Origin: Ideonella benzenivorans
GTDB lineage: Bacteria > Pseudomonadota > Gammaproteobacteria > Burkholderiales > Burkholderiaceae_C
DNA: 64,000 nucleotides
Reading direction: 5' to 3'
Assembly: GCF_020387415.1 (NCBI RefSeq)
Contig: NZ_JAGWCB010000018.1
Location: 310,001-374,000 of the forward strand
Part shown: positions 25,569 through 33,934 of the stretch, in pieces
Layout of the letters: every line of letters starts with the position of its first letter
Position numbering within the stretch: the first letter of the stretch is position 1
The notes under the pieces: model-generated
Databases searched by the model: none
What the model saw: only the letters and a program-made list of their open reading frames with translations
Told to the model about the DNA's origin: nothing
Translations under genes and position numbers: made by a program

Positions 25569-26249
25569 TCAGAGCCGATGGCCCGACCCGCCGTGGTTCG
25601 TCGAGGTGGCGGCCTGCGGATCGACGTGGATCATCATCCGCACCAGCTCGGCCACGGTGTCGATGCCCAGCTTCTCGCGGATGCGGCAGCGGTGGACCTC
25701 GACGGTCTTCTTGCTGATGCCCAGCTCCTCGCCGATCTCGCGGCTGGACAGGCCATCGATCAACAGGTCCAGCACCTCGCGCTCGCGCGGTGACAGCGTG
25801 GCCAGCTGGTTCTTCATCAGGCGCGCATGCCGCTGCTGACGGTGCAGCTCGGCCGCCAGGTTGACAGCGTCCTGCACGCGGTCGAGCAGGGCCTGGTCGG
25901 AAAAAGGCTTCTCGATGAAGTCGAAGGCGCCGGCCCGCATCGCCCGCACCGACATCGGGATGGTGCCGTGCCCGCTCAGGAACAGGATGGGCAGCTCCGG
26001 GCTGGTGGCGCGCAGCACCTCCTGCAGCTCGAAGCCACCCATCTGCGGCATGCGGATGTCCAGCAGCAGGCAGCCCGGTTGCTCGGGGTCGTGGCTGTCC
26101 AGAAATTCGCGCCCGTTGCGGAACACCTCCACCGGGTGACCCACCGATTCGAGCAGCCAGCGCAGCGAGGTGCGCACCGCGTCGTCGTCGTCGACGACGA
26201 ACACGACCGGGGTGTGGGACGGTGGCTTAGTGGAAGAGCTGGGGTGCAT
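25569..26249 (-). CDS. FixJ/StyR-like response regulator of the aromatic cluster
   Basis: A 226-residue regulator with a receiver domain (VVFVVDDDDAVRTSL, phospho-acceptor in LLLDIRMPQMGGF, Lys in EKPFSD), a short linker and a LuxR-type HTH (LSPREREVLDLLIDGLSSREIGEELG in parts, then KKTVEVHR). It overlaps the kinase gene by 23 bases and is translationally coupled. FixJ-type regulators of this build (StyR, TodT, TutB) activate aromatic degradation operons. The oxygenase operon starts divergently from the kinase, so that operon is its probable target. Confidence 0.9.
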   Translation of the reverse strand: MHPSSSTKPPSHTPVVFVVDDDDAVRTSLRWLLESVGHPVEVFRNGREFLDSHDPEQPGCLLLDIRMPQMGGFELQEVLRATSPELPILFLSGHGTIPMSVRAMRAGAFDFIEKPFSDQALLDRVQDAVNLAAELHRQQRHARLMKNQLATLSPREREVLDLLIDGLSSREIGEELGISKKTVEVHRCRIREKLGIDTVAELVRMMIHVDPQAATSTNHGGSGHRL

Positions 26250-27741
26250 GGTCGACGGCCTCGACCTCGGAGGCCAATGGCAAGGTGAAGTGGAACTTGG
26301 CGCCGCCCGAGGCGCTTTGCGTGACCCACAGGCTGCCGCCGTGGGAATCGATGATGGAGCGGCACAGCGACAGGCCGATGCCCAGGCCTTCCTTCTTGGT
26401 CGTGAAGAAGGCGTCGAAGATCTTGTCTGGGTTGCAGCGCGGCAGGCCGTGGCCACAGTCCTCGATGGACAGGCTCACGGTGCCGGCGGCGGTCAGGTGG
26501 GTGGCCAGGGTCAGCTGGCGCTGGCCCTCGGGCGTGTGCTCCATCGCCTCGATACCGTTGCGGGCGATGTTGGAGATCACCTGCTCGATCAGCACCCAGT
26601 CGCAGTGCACCAGCGCCGGCTCGCGCAGCAGCCGGTAGCGGGTGGCCACGCCACGGGCCCGGGCTTCGATCTCGATGAAGGGCGCGATCTCCTCGACGAT
26701 GGTGCGGATGTCCACCGTCTCGCGGTGGTAGGCGCTCTTGCGGGTGAAGTTGCGCACCGTGCGGATGATGCGGCCGGCCCGTTCGGCCTGCACGCGGGTG
26801 TGCTCCAGCACCTCCATCAGCTCGGGCAGGCCCAGGCTGCCGGCCTGGGCCCGCCGGATGGCGCCACCGACGAAGTTCATGATGGCGAAGAAGGGCTGGT
26901 TCAGCTCATGCGCCAGGGCCGAGGCCATCTCGCCGGTGGTGGACAGGCGCGCCATGTGGCTGAGCTCCAGGTCGCGCTGGCGCACCCGCTCCTCGGCCTC
27001 CAGCCGGGCACTGACGTCGCGGAAGGTCACCAGCAGGCCGTCCACGTGCCGGTCCTCCAGCAGGTTCACGCAGCTGCCCTCCAGCCAGCACCAGCGGCCG
27101 TCGCGGTGCTGGATGCGGCAGGCGAAGGTCTGCTCGCCGGCCGGCTGCAGCGTCAGCTGGCGCAGCAGCTCGCTCAGCCGCTGGGCCTCGGCCGGCTCCA
27201 TGCGCGCGAACACGGCCCGGCCACGCACCTCCCGTTCACGGAACCCCAGCACCTTGCGGATCGACGGCCCCACCCAGGCCACCCGGCCGCGTCGGTCGAG
27301 GATCGCGATGCCGTCGCTGATGTTGCCGATCAGCTGGCGGTAATAGGCCTCGCGCGCGATCAGCCGCTCCTCGGTGGCCTTGCGGTCGGTGATCTCGCGC
27401 ACCAGCGCGATCACCTTGGGCTGGCCGCCGGTGATGATGCGCTTGAGATTCACTTCGGTGGGCACCTGGCTGCCGTCGGGGCGGCGCACCCACCATTCGA
27501 ACAGCTGCGGGCCCTCGTCCACCGCACGGTGAATGTGCGTCAGTGCACCAAGGCCGTCACACCCATGTGGGCGCGAGCTGATGTCCCCCACCCCCATGCG
27601 CGTCAACAGGGGCACGGGCACGCCGGTCATGCGCGCGGCCATGCGGTTGGCATCCAGGATGGCGCCGGTGCGCTCGTCGTGGATGAAGATCGCATCGTTC
27701 GCGTGATCGAACACGTCCTTGTAGTTGGTCGCCAACTGCAT
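26227..27741 (-). CDS. cytoplasmic PAS-PAS sensor histidine kinase of the aromatic cluster
   Basis: A 504-residue kinase without membrane segments. Two PAS/PAC units (about residues 10-125: AIFIHDERTGAILDANRMA; about 130-250: GIAILDRRGRVAWVGPS) are followed by the H-box ALAHELNQPFFAIMNF and an HATPase domain (N box NIARNGIEAM, G box GLGIGLSL). ATG at 27741 has GAGGAAG upstream. A soluble PAS sensor suits direct recognition of an intracellular aromatic, as in StyS or TodS, which are built differently but act similarly. It is divergent from the amidase/oxygenase operon. Confidence 0.9.
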   Translation of the reverse strand: MQLATNYKDVFDHANDAIFIHDERTGAILDANRMAARMTGVPVPLLTRMGVGDISSRPHGCDGLGALTHIHRAVDEGPQLFEWWVRRPDGSQVPTEVNLKRIITGGQPKVIALVREITDRKATEERLIAREAYYRQLIGNISDGIAILDRRGRVAWVGPSIRKVLGFREREVRGRAVFARMEPAEAQRLSELLRQLTLQPAGEQTFACRIQHRDGRWCWLEGSCVNLLEDRHVDGLLVTFRDVSARLEAEERVRQRDLELSHMARLSTTGEMASALAHELNQPFFAIMNFVGGAIRRAQAGSLGLPELMEVLEHTRVQAERAGRIIRTVRNFTRKSAYHRETVDIRTIVEEIAPFIEIEARARGVATRYRLLREPALVHCDWVLIEQVISNIARNGIEAMEHTPEGQRQLTLATHLTAAGTVSLSIEDCGHGLPRCNPDKIFDAFFTTKKEGLGIGLSLCRSIIDSHGGSLWVTQSASGGAKFHFTLPLASEVEAVDHAPQLFH

Positions 27742-27769
27742 TGCGTCTTCCTCAGGAGTGCGGTGTCGC

Positions 27770-27799
27770 AAGCCGGTAAGAACAAGCACCTACTGGCTT
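27770..27799. promoter_or_regulatory. candidate operator: imperfect inverted repeat AAGCCGGTA-N12-TACTGGCTT
   Basis: Nine-base arms match at eight positions and are centred about 21 bp apart, two helical turns, so a dimeric regulator would contact one DNA face. The repeat lies in the 170-bp gap between the kinase gene and the first oxygenase-operon gene, 113 bp upstream of the latter. This fits a FixJ/StyR-like activator site; the role is inferred. Confidence 0.45.
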
Positions 27800-27911
27800 A
27801 GATGCGTTGCCGGATTTGCGCGGGGCCATCCGGTTTCTAACCTTGCAAGCATGTTTCGGGCCGATGTGTTGGGCCCGGAGCGGTCAACAGTTCTAGCTGC
27901 AAGGACGCCCC

Positions 27912-29231
27912 ATGAGCACCCGTGATTCCACTCCCCAGCCTGTCGTCGAGGTCAAGAGCTACACCCGCGGCATCGTCGGCCCCAGCAATGAAATGCTCGG
28001 CCCGGTCGCCGATGGCGGCACCCTGCGCGTGGGCACGCCGCCGGGCTGCTGGGGCCCGATGATCACGCCCAAGTTCCAGGGCGGCCACGAGGTCTCGCAA
28101 CCGGTGGCCGTGGCCGGTGCCGAGGTGGGCGACGCGGTGGCGCTCAAGCTGCGCCACATGGTCGTCACCTCGCTGGCCACCTCGTCGGGCGTGATGTCCT
28201 TTGTCGACGGCCGCTACCTGGGCGACCCCTTCGTCGCCAAGCTCTGCCCCAGCTGCGGCACCGTCAGCCCGCCCAGCCACATCGAGGGTATCGGCGACAA
28301 CGCGGTGCACTGCGACGTCTGCGGCGCCGAGGTCAACGCCTTCCGCTTCGCCAACGGCTATGTGATCGTGCTGGACCAGGACAGCGGCGTCTCGCTGACC
28401 GTGGGCCAGGCGGTGGCCGACCGGCTGGCCACCCAGGCGATGGAATTCGCCCGCCTGCCCGAAGCGGCCGAGCAGCACTCCATCCTGTCGCTGGCCCGCG
28501 CGGACATCGAGGGCCTGGCCGCGCACATGCAGCCCTTCCTCGGCAACATCGGCACCACGCCCTCGCGCGACCTGCCCGACTCGCACAACGCTGGCGACTT
28601 CGGCGCCTTCCTGGTCGATGCACCACACCAGTACGCGATGAGCCAGGCGGAGCTGGACCTGCACAAGACCGATGGCCACATGGACACCAACTCGGTGCGG
28701 GCCGGTGCCATCCTGATCTGCCCCGTCAAGGTGCCCGGGGCCGGTGTCTACCTGGGGGACATGCACGCCCAGCAGGGCAACGGCGAGGTGGCGGGCCATG
28801 CCACCGACGTGGCCGGCTTCACCGAACTGGACGTGCAGGTCATCAAGGGCCTGACGCTGGACGGCCCCATCCTGCTGCAGCGCCCGGACGATCTGCCGCC
28901 GATGGCGCGGCCCATGAGCCCGGAGCAGCGCGCCGCGGTGGAGCGCCTGGCCCAGCGCTACGGCCAGAAGAAGATCGAGCGCAACGGCCCGATCACCTTC
29001 ATCGGCTCGGGCCGCACGCTCAACGACGCCACCCACAACGGCGTGGACCGCGCCGCCAAGGTGACCGGTCTGTCGCCCGACGAGATCCTCAACCGCGCCA
29101 CGATCACCGGCTCGATCGAGATCAGCCGCCTGCCCGGCGTGGTGCGCGTCACCTTCCTGTGCCCGATGGACATCCTGGACCGCCTGGGCATTGGCGCGCT
29201 GGTGCGCGAACAGTACGGGCTCACTGACTGA
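27912..29231 (+). CDS. acetamidase/formamidase family amide hydrolase (FmdA_AmdA)
   Basis: A 439-residue member of the acetamidase/formamidase family. It contains a Cys-containing block (CPSCGTVSPPSH ... CDVCGAEV), the DCHA-like active region as GDMHAQQGNGEVAGHA, and family length. These enzymes release ammonia from short amides such as formamide or acetamide. AAGGAC precedes the ATG. It is the first gene of the aromatic operon, 42 bp before the Rieske oxygenase, so a role on an amide intermediate such as a deformylation or ring-opened amide step is inferred; nitrogen release is the alternative. The CxxC pairs suggest a structural metal site. Confidence 0.88.
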   Translation: MSTRDSTPQPVVEVKSYTRGIVGPSNEMLGPVADGGTLRVGTPPGCWGPMITPKFQGGHEVSQPVAVAGAEVGDAVALKLRHMVVTSLATSSGVMSFVDGRYLGDPFVAKLCPSCGTVSPPSHIEGIGDNAVHCDVCGAEVNAFRFANGYVIVLDQDSGVSLTVGQAVADRLATQAMEFARLPEAAEQHSILSLARADIEGLAAHMQPFLGNIGTTPSRDLPDSHNAGDFGAFLVDAPHQYAMSQAELDLHKTDGHMDTNSVRAGAILICPVKVPGAGVYLGDMHAQQGNGEVAGHATDVAGFTELDVQVIKGLTLDGPILLQRPDDLPPMARPMSPEQRAAVERLAQRYGQKKIERNGPITFIGSGRTLNDATHNGVDRAAKVTGLSPDEILNRATITGSIEISRLPGVVRVTFLCPMDILDRLGIGALVREQYGLTD

Positions 29232-29273
29232 GCCTTTCCATTCCCCGATTCATCCCCTTTCACGGAGCACGCC

Positions 29274-30479
29274 ATGAACGCACCCGCTGAACTGCGCTGG
29301 GCCGCCAAGTACCCCGAGCTGGGCACCGGCCCCATCCCCATCGACCCCTGTGTCTCGCCCGAGTTCTTCGAGCAGGAACGCCAGAAGGTCTTCCTCAAGT
29401 CCTGGCTGAAGGTCGGCCGCGTCGAGGAGATTCCCAACGCCGGCGACTACAAGGTCAAGAAGCTGGACTTCGCCAAGACCTCGGTGATCCTGATCCGCGG
29501 CAAGGACGGCCAGGTGCGCGGCTTCCACAACACCTGCTCGCACCGCGGCAACAAGGTCATCGTCGAGACCGGCGAGGAGACCTTCGGCAAGAACAAGGCC
29601 GCGGTGGTGACCTGCCGCTTCCACGGCTGGGTCTATGACGCCAAGGGCGCCATCGTGCAGGTGCCCGAGGAGCAGAAGTTCCACGCCTGCTTCGAGAAGG
29701 ACAAGAACGCGCTGACGTCGGTGCACACCGACGTCTGGGAAGGCTTCATCTTCGTCAACCTGGACCCGGCCCCGCAGGTGCAGCCGCTGGCCGAGTTCCT
29801 GGGCGGCCTGGGCCAGCACCTGAGCGGCTTCCCGTACCACGAGCTGTCGCACTGCTTCAGCTACCACACCTACCTGGACTGCAACTGGAAGGTGGCGCAC
29901 GACGCCTTTGCCGAGGCCTACCACGTGGCCACCATCCACGCCGGCTCCTTCCCCAATGTGTTCACCTCCGGCCTGCAGAACGTGGAGCTGTTCGGCCCGC
30001 ACCGCACCGCGGCCATCTGCCTGTCGCTGCAGAACGACCCCACCCCGGTGGCCAAGATCGCCAACGCGCTGGCCACCGGCTCGCTGGTGGCGCGCCGCGG
30101 CGCGTCGATGCTGCCGCCGGGTGTCAACCCGGACCACCGCGAGGACTTCGCCTTCGAGCTCTCGGTGATGTTCCCCAACCTGCTGCTGCACGTCTCCGAA
30201 GGCATCTGGTTCACCCACCAGTTCTGGCCGGTGTCGCACAACAAGACCCTGTGGGAAGGCAAGTACTACGTGCGCCCGCCCAAGACCAACGGCCAGCGCT
30301 GGGCCCTGGAGCACGCCCAGTGCCTGCAGCGCAACGCCTGGCTGGAGGACACCGCGACGATGGAGGACACCCAGATCGCGCTCGAGTCCGGTGCCAAGCC
30401 GGTGATGCACCTGCAGGACGACGAGGTCCTGATCCGCCACGGCTACCACGCGCTGGAAGCCGCCATGCACGCCGAATGA
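29274..30479 (+). CDS. Rieske non-heme iron oxygenase, alpha subunit
   Basis: A 401-residue catalytic subunit. The Rieske [2Fe-2S] ligands are C88-x-H90 and C114-xx-H117; the 23 residues between H90 and C114 exceed the usual 15-17. The mononuclear iron triad is H217, H222 (EAYHVATIH) and Asp-365 (MEDTQ), with Glu-214 at the bridging position where many dioxygenases use Asp. It would hydroxylate an aromatic substrate using electrons from the Rieske ferredoxin and reductase encoded about 5 kb downstream. No typical beta subunit follows; the NTF2-fold protein two genes on may fill that place. Confidence 0.93.
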   Translation: MNAPAELRWAAKYPELGTGPIPIDPCVSPEFFEQERQKVFLKSWLKVGRVEEIPNAGDYKVKKLDFAKTSVILIRGKDGQVRGFHNTCSHRGNKVIVETGEETFGKNKAAVVTCRFHGWVYDAKGAIVQVPEEQKFHACFEKDKNALTSVHTDVWEGFIFVNLDPAPQVQPLAEFLGGLGQHLSGFPYHELSHCFSYHTYLDCNWKVAHDAFAEAYHVATIHAGSFPNVFTSGLQNVELFGPHRTAAICLSLQNDPTPVAKIANALATGSLVARRGASMLPPGVNPDHREDFAFELSVMFPNLLLHVSEGIWFTHQFWPVSHNKTLWEGKYYVRPPKTNGQRWALEHAQCLQRNAWLEDTATMEDTQIALESGAKPVMHLQDDEVLIRHGYHALEAAMHAE

Positions 30480-30490
30480 GGAGCCCCACC

Positions 30491-30835
30491 ATGAGCATCA
30501 CCACCCTGCCCAAGTCCTTTGAAGTGCTGGAGCCCCTGGTGCCCAGCTGGGCCCTGGCCACCCAGAACGAGCGCCAGCAGCGGCGCATCCACGCCTCGCG
30601 CGGCGAGCTGCGCGCCTTCTACGAGGCGATGCTGCCGCGCATCGAGGACATCGTCAGCTACGTCGACCGCTACCCGCTGGGCGAGCTGCCGCCCGAGGCC
30701 GAACGCCTGTTCGCGCTGGCCCTGTCGCTGGCCGAGGTGGCGCCGCACATCGAGCTCTACGGCGGCGACCCCAAGGTGCCGCACAGCTTCGACGAGTCGC
30801 GTTTCGTCGCCGACCACGGCGAACAGGTGCTCTGA
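30491..30835 (+). CDS. unknown 114-residue protein between the oxygenase subunits
   Basis: A small, mostly helical acidic protein of no family I can name. Features are a conserved-looking N-terminal FEVLEPLVPSWALAT, a charged helix (NERQQRRIHASRGELRAFYE), LPPEAERLFALALSLAEVAPHIELYG and a C-terminal FDESRF. It starts 11 bases after the Rieske alpha gene and its stop is one base before the NTF2-like gene, so it is tightly coupled to both and is likely a partner or accessory of the oxygenase. It has no Cys pairs, signal peptide or membrane segment. An assembly factor or small subunit is inference. Confidence 0.8.
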   Translation: MSITTLPKSFEVLEPLVPSWALATQNERQQRRIHASRGELRAFYEAMLPRIEDIVSYVDRYPLGELPPEAERLFALALSLAEVAPHIELYGGDPKVPHSFDESRFVADHGEQVL

Positions 30836-30836
30836 G

Positions 30837-31325
30837 ATGGACCTCGCCGGCCTGACCGAACGCCTCACGCGGCTTGAGGACCAAGAGGCCATCCGCACCC
30901 TGGTGGCGACCTATGCGCTGGGGGCGGACCGCCACAACGACCCGGCCATCCTCGGGCCGCTGTTCACCGAGGACGCGGTCTGGGCCTGCGAGGGCTTCGG
31001 CCAGCACCGGGGCGCCGACGAGATCGCCCGCGCCCTGGCCGAGATCGGCCGCACCCGCATTCGCTGGTCGCTGCACTACATGGTGTCGCCGCTGGTGGAG
31101 CGGGCCGACGACGGCGCCACCGCCCGCTGCCGCTGGTACCTCTGGGAGCTGGCCCAGGTGGCCGAGCCCGGCGAGCCCGCAGCGCAGGCGCACTGGATCG
31201 GCGGCTGCTACGACGCCCAGGTGGTGAAGGGCCCGCAGGGCTGGCACTTCGCCCGCGTCGACCTGCAGCTCAAGCTCCTCAGCCCCCACCGCGAAGGCTG
31301 GCAGACCCTGCCGCCTACCCCCTGA
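30837..31325 (+). CDS. SnoaL/NTF2-fold protein, possible oxygenase beta subunit or cofactor-free oxygenase/isomerase
   Basis: A 162-residue SnoaL_4-type protein: ALGADRHNDPAILGPLFTEDAVW, then RIRWSLHYMVSPLV and a conserved acidic strand at the end. NTF2-fold proteins of this size include beta subunits of ring-hydroxylating dioxygenases and small cyclases or isomerases. Its placement directly after the alpha gene and the 114-aa gene supports a beta-like role, but the sequence resembles free SnoaL_4 proteins more than classical beta subunits. An enzyme acting on a hydroxylated heterocycle is the alternative. ATG at 30837 nearly abuts the preceding stop. Confidence 0.82.
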   Translation: MDLAGLTERLTRLEDQEAIRTLVATYALGADRHNDPAILGPLFTEDAVWACEGFGQHRGADEIARALAEIGRTRIRWSLHYMVSPLVERADDGATARCRWYLWELAQVAEPGEPAAQAHWIGGCYDAQVVKGPQGWHFARVDLQLKLLSPHREGWQTLPPTP

Positions 31326-31345
31326 TCCGCATCCAAGGAAGTTTC

Positions 31346-32611
31346 ATGCGCAAGATTTCTCTGATCGGCGGAGGCCAGGCCGGCCTTCTCCTGGGCTTCG
31401 CTCTGCTCGACAAGGGCTATGCCGTCACCCTCTACACCGACCGCAGCCCCGAGCAGGTGCTCAACAGCCGCATCCCCAGCACCGCCTTCCTGTTCAACAG
31501 CTCGCTGCAGTTCGAACGCGAGCTGGGCCTGAACTTCTGGGAGGACGTGGTGCCCTACGGCGAGGGCATGCACGTGGACTTCCGCGGGCCCGATGGCCGC
31601 ATCGGCCTGACCGTGCAGGGCCGCCTGGGCGAACTGAAGGGCCAGGCCCTGGACCAGCGCACCAAGTTCTCCCGCTGGATGCGCGAGTTCAGCCAGCGCG
31701 GCGGCAAGCTGGTGATCCAGTCGGTCTCGGTGACCGACCTGGAGCGCATCGCGGCCGAGAGCGACCTGACCATGGTCGCCGCCGGCAAGGGCCCGATCAA
31801 CGCCTTCTTCGAGCGCGACGAGGTGCGCAGCGCCCACAGCACGCCGCCGCGCCACCTGGCCGCGCTGCTGCTCACCGGCCCGCAGCTGATGGGCGACCGG
31901 CCCTGGGCCCGCGTGCCCTTCCGGCCGCTGCGCTTCAACTTCGTGGCCGGCGTGGGCGAGTTCTTCTCGCTGCCCTTCTACACCCACACCCGGGGCGAGT
32001 GCCGCAGCTTCCTGTTCGAGGCCATTCCCGGCGGCCCGATGGACCGCTTCCAGGCGGCCCGCGACGGCCATGAGCTGCTGGAGATCGCCCGCTCGGTGGT
32101 CGCCGACTTCGCCCCCGACGACCTGCACCACCTGGAGGGTGCCGAGCTGACCGACGAGGACGCCTGGCTCAAGGGCAGCTTCCTGCCCACGGTGCGCAAG
32201 CCGGTCGGCCGCCTGCCCGGTGGCGGGCTGGTGATGGCCATCGGCGACACCGCGGTGCTCAACGACCCGATCGCCGGCCAGGGCGCCAACAACGCGGTGC
32301 GCATGGTGCGCTACCTGGCCGAGCGCATCCAGGCCCAGGGCCAGCAGCCCTTCGACGCCGACTGGATGCAGGACGTGTTCGAGACCTTCTGGAACGCATC
32401 GGCCGTCTTCACCACCGGCTTCACCAACGCGCTGCTGCTGCCGCCGGGCGAGCCGGTGATGGAGGTGCTGGGCGCCGCCTCGGTGCACCCGCCGGTGGCC
32501 GATGCCTTCATGCGCGGTTTCGACAACCCGGCCAACTACTTCCCCTGGATCACCGACGTGGCCCTGGCGCGTGCCTTCGTCGCCGAAAGGACGGTGCGCG
32601 ATGCGGCCTGA
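31346..32611 (+). CDS. StyA-like styrene/indole flavoprotein monooxygenase
   Basis: A 421-residue two-component FAD monooxygenase. The FAD loop is LIGGGQAGLLLGFAL and the second FAD motif is VMAIGDTAVLNDPIAGQGANN; length and order match StyA (about 415). It would epoxidise an alkene or indole C2-C3 bond using FADH2 supplied by the next gene. The product begins an indole dihydrodiol-type route if the SDR that follows oxidises it, as in the iif/ind clusters known from Acinetobacter and Cupriavidus. The stop overlaps the reductase start. Substrate assignment is inference. Confidence 0.9.
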   Translation: MRKISLIGGGQAGLLLGFALLDKGYAVTLYTDRSPEQVLNSRIPSTAFLFNSSLQFERELGLNFWEDVVPYGEGMHVDFRGPDGRIGLTVQGRLGELKGQALDQRTKFSRWMREFSQRGGKLVIQSVSVTDLERIAAESDLTMVAAGKGPINAFFERDEVRSAHSTPPRHLAALLLTGPQLMGDRPWARVPFRPLRFNFVAGVGEFFSLPFYTHTRGECRSFLFEAIPGGPMDRFQAARDGHELLEIARSVVADFAPDDLHHLEGAELTDEDAWLKGSFLPTVRKPVGRLPGGGLVMAIGDTAVLNDPIAGQGANNAVRMVRYLAERIQAQGQQPFDADWMQDVFETFWNASAVFTTGFTNALLLPPGEPVMEVLGAASVHPPVADAFMRGFDNPANYFPWITDVALARAFVAERTVRDAA

Positions 32612-33134
32612 GCCCAGCCCCGTCTGGCGCGACGATGGCGAGGCCGGCGACCCCGCCGCGCTGCGCCGCGCGCTGGGCCTGTTCGCCACCGGCGTCACCG
32701 TGGTGACCACGCTGGCCGACGACGGCCGCCCGGTGGGCATCACCGCCAGCTCCTTCAACACCGTCTCGCTGGACCCGGCGCTGGTGCTGTGGAGCCTGTC
32801 GCGCCGATCGCCGCATGCCGGCCGCTTCCGGCCTGGCCGGCCCTTCGGTGTGAACGTGCTGGCCGGTGACCAGACCGCGCTGTGCCAGCGCTTCGGCCAG
32901 CCCGGCGCCGACAAGTTCGCCGGCCTGAGCACCACGCCCGGCGTGGGCGGCGTGCCCATGCTGCCCGGCGCGGCAGCGCAGTTCGAGTGCGTCGGCTTTG
33001 CCGAGCATCCCGGCGGGGACCACGTGATCGTCGTCGGCCAGGTGCTGCGCCTGCGCTGGCGCGACACCGCCCCGATGGTGTTCTGCCGCGGCCGGCTGGG
33101 CGTGCTGCCCGAAGCCGAGCCGCTGGCGGCCTGA
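32601..33134 (+). CDS. flavin reductase (StyB-like) partner of the monooxygenase
   Basis: A 177-residue member of the flavin_reduct family: LRRALGLFATGVTVVTT, the ITASSFNTVSLDPALVLWSL block and the late C-terminal strand. It supplies reduced flavin from NAD(P)H to the StyA-like enzyme. ATG at 32601 lies inside the end of the upstream gene, an 11-base overlap typical of translational coupling between the two components. The N-terminus carries about 20 residues before the family domain. Confidence 0.92.
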   Translation: MRPEPSPVWRDDGEAGDPAALRRALGLFATGVTVVTTLADDGRPVGITASSFNTVSLDPALVLWSLSRRSPHAGRFRPGRPFGVNVLAGDQTALCQRFGQPGADKFAGLSTTPGVGGVPMLPGAAAQFECVGFAEHPGGDHVIVVGQVLRLRWRDTAPMVFCRGRLGVLPEAEPLAA

Positions 33135-33151
33135 ATCAAGGAGAACGACCC

Positions 33152-33934
33152 ATGCGAGGACTGGACAACAAGGTGGCCATCGTCAGCGGCGGCGCCACGC
33201 TGATCGGCGCGGCGGTGGCGCGGGCCTTCGTGGCCGCCGGCACGCAGGTGCTGGTGGCCGACATCGACGACGCGGGCGGGCAGGCCCTGGCCGCCGAGCT
33301 GGGCCCGGCGCTGCGCTTTCAGCACACCGACCTGGCCGTGGAGGCCGAGGTCGAGGCCTGTGTGGCCGCGGCCCAGGCCCACTTCGGCCGCCTCGACTTC
33401 GTCGTCAACGTGGCGGCCGTCTATGCCGACCAGGGGCCGGGCACCACGCGCGACGAATGGACCCGCTCCTTCGCCGTCAACGTGATCGGCCCGGCGCGGC
33501 TGGTGCAGCTGGCCTGCCCGCACATGGCGCCGGGCAGCGCGGTGGTGAACTTCGGCTCCACCAGCGCGGGCGTGGCCCAGGCCGGCCGCTGGGCCTACCC
33601 GGCCACCAAGGCCGCCGTGCTGCAGCTCACCCGCAGCGAGGCGCTAGACCTGGCCGGCGCCGGCATCCGCGCCAATGCCGTGTCACCCGGCTGGACCTGG
33701 TCGGGCGTGCTCGACCAGATCTCCGGCGGTGACCGGGCCCGGGTCGAGGCCGTGGCCCGCCCCTTCCACATGCTCGGCCGCATCGGCGACCCCACCGAGG
33801 TGGCCGAGGCCGTGCTCTTCCTGTGCTCCGACCACGCCCGCTTCATCACCGGCGCCAACCTGGCCGTCGATGGCGGCTATGCCGCCCTCGGCCCCGAACA
33901 GGGCCTCACCCCCATCCTGGAGTTGCTGTCATGA
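33152..33934 (+). CDS. SDR family dehydrogenase of the aromatic cluster
   Basis: A 260-residue SDR. The cofactor loop is SGGATLIG, a departure from TGxxxGIG; the NAD-selecting acid is in ADIDD, and the catalytic pair is Ser-Tyr-Lys in GSTSAGVAQ...YPATK. The VNVAAVY stretch replaces the usual NNAG. AAGGAGAA precedes ATG at 33152. Following oxygenase components, it fits a dihydrodiol or alcohol dehydrogenase that rearomatises the hydroxylated product. Its stop overlaps the ATG of the porin gene as ATGA. Confidence 0.88.
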   Translation: MRGLDNKVAIVSGGATLIGAAVARAFVAAGTQVLVADIDDAGGQALAAELGPALRFQHTDLAVEAEVEACVAAAQAHFGRLDFVVNVAAVYADQGPGTTRDEWTRSFAVNVIGPARLVQLACPHMAPGSAVVNFGSTSAGVAQAGRWAYPATKAAVLQLTRSEALDLAGAGIRANAVSPGWTWSGVLDQISGGDRARVEAVARPFHMLGRIGDPTEVAEAVLFLCSDHARFITGANLAVDGGYAALGPEQGLTPILELLS

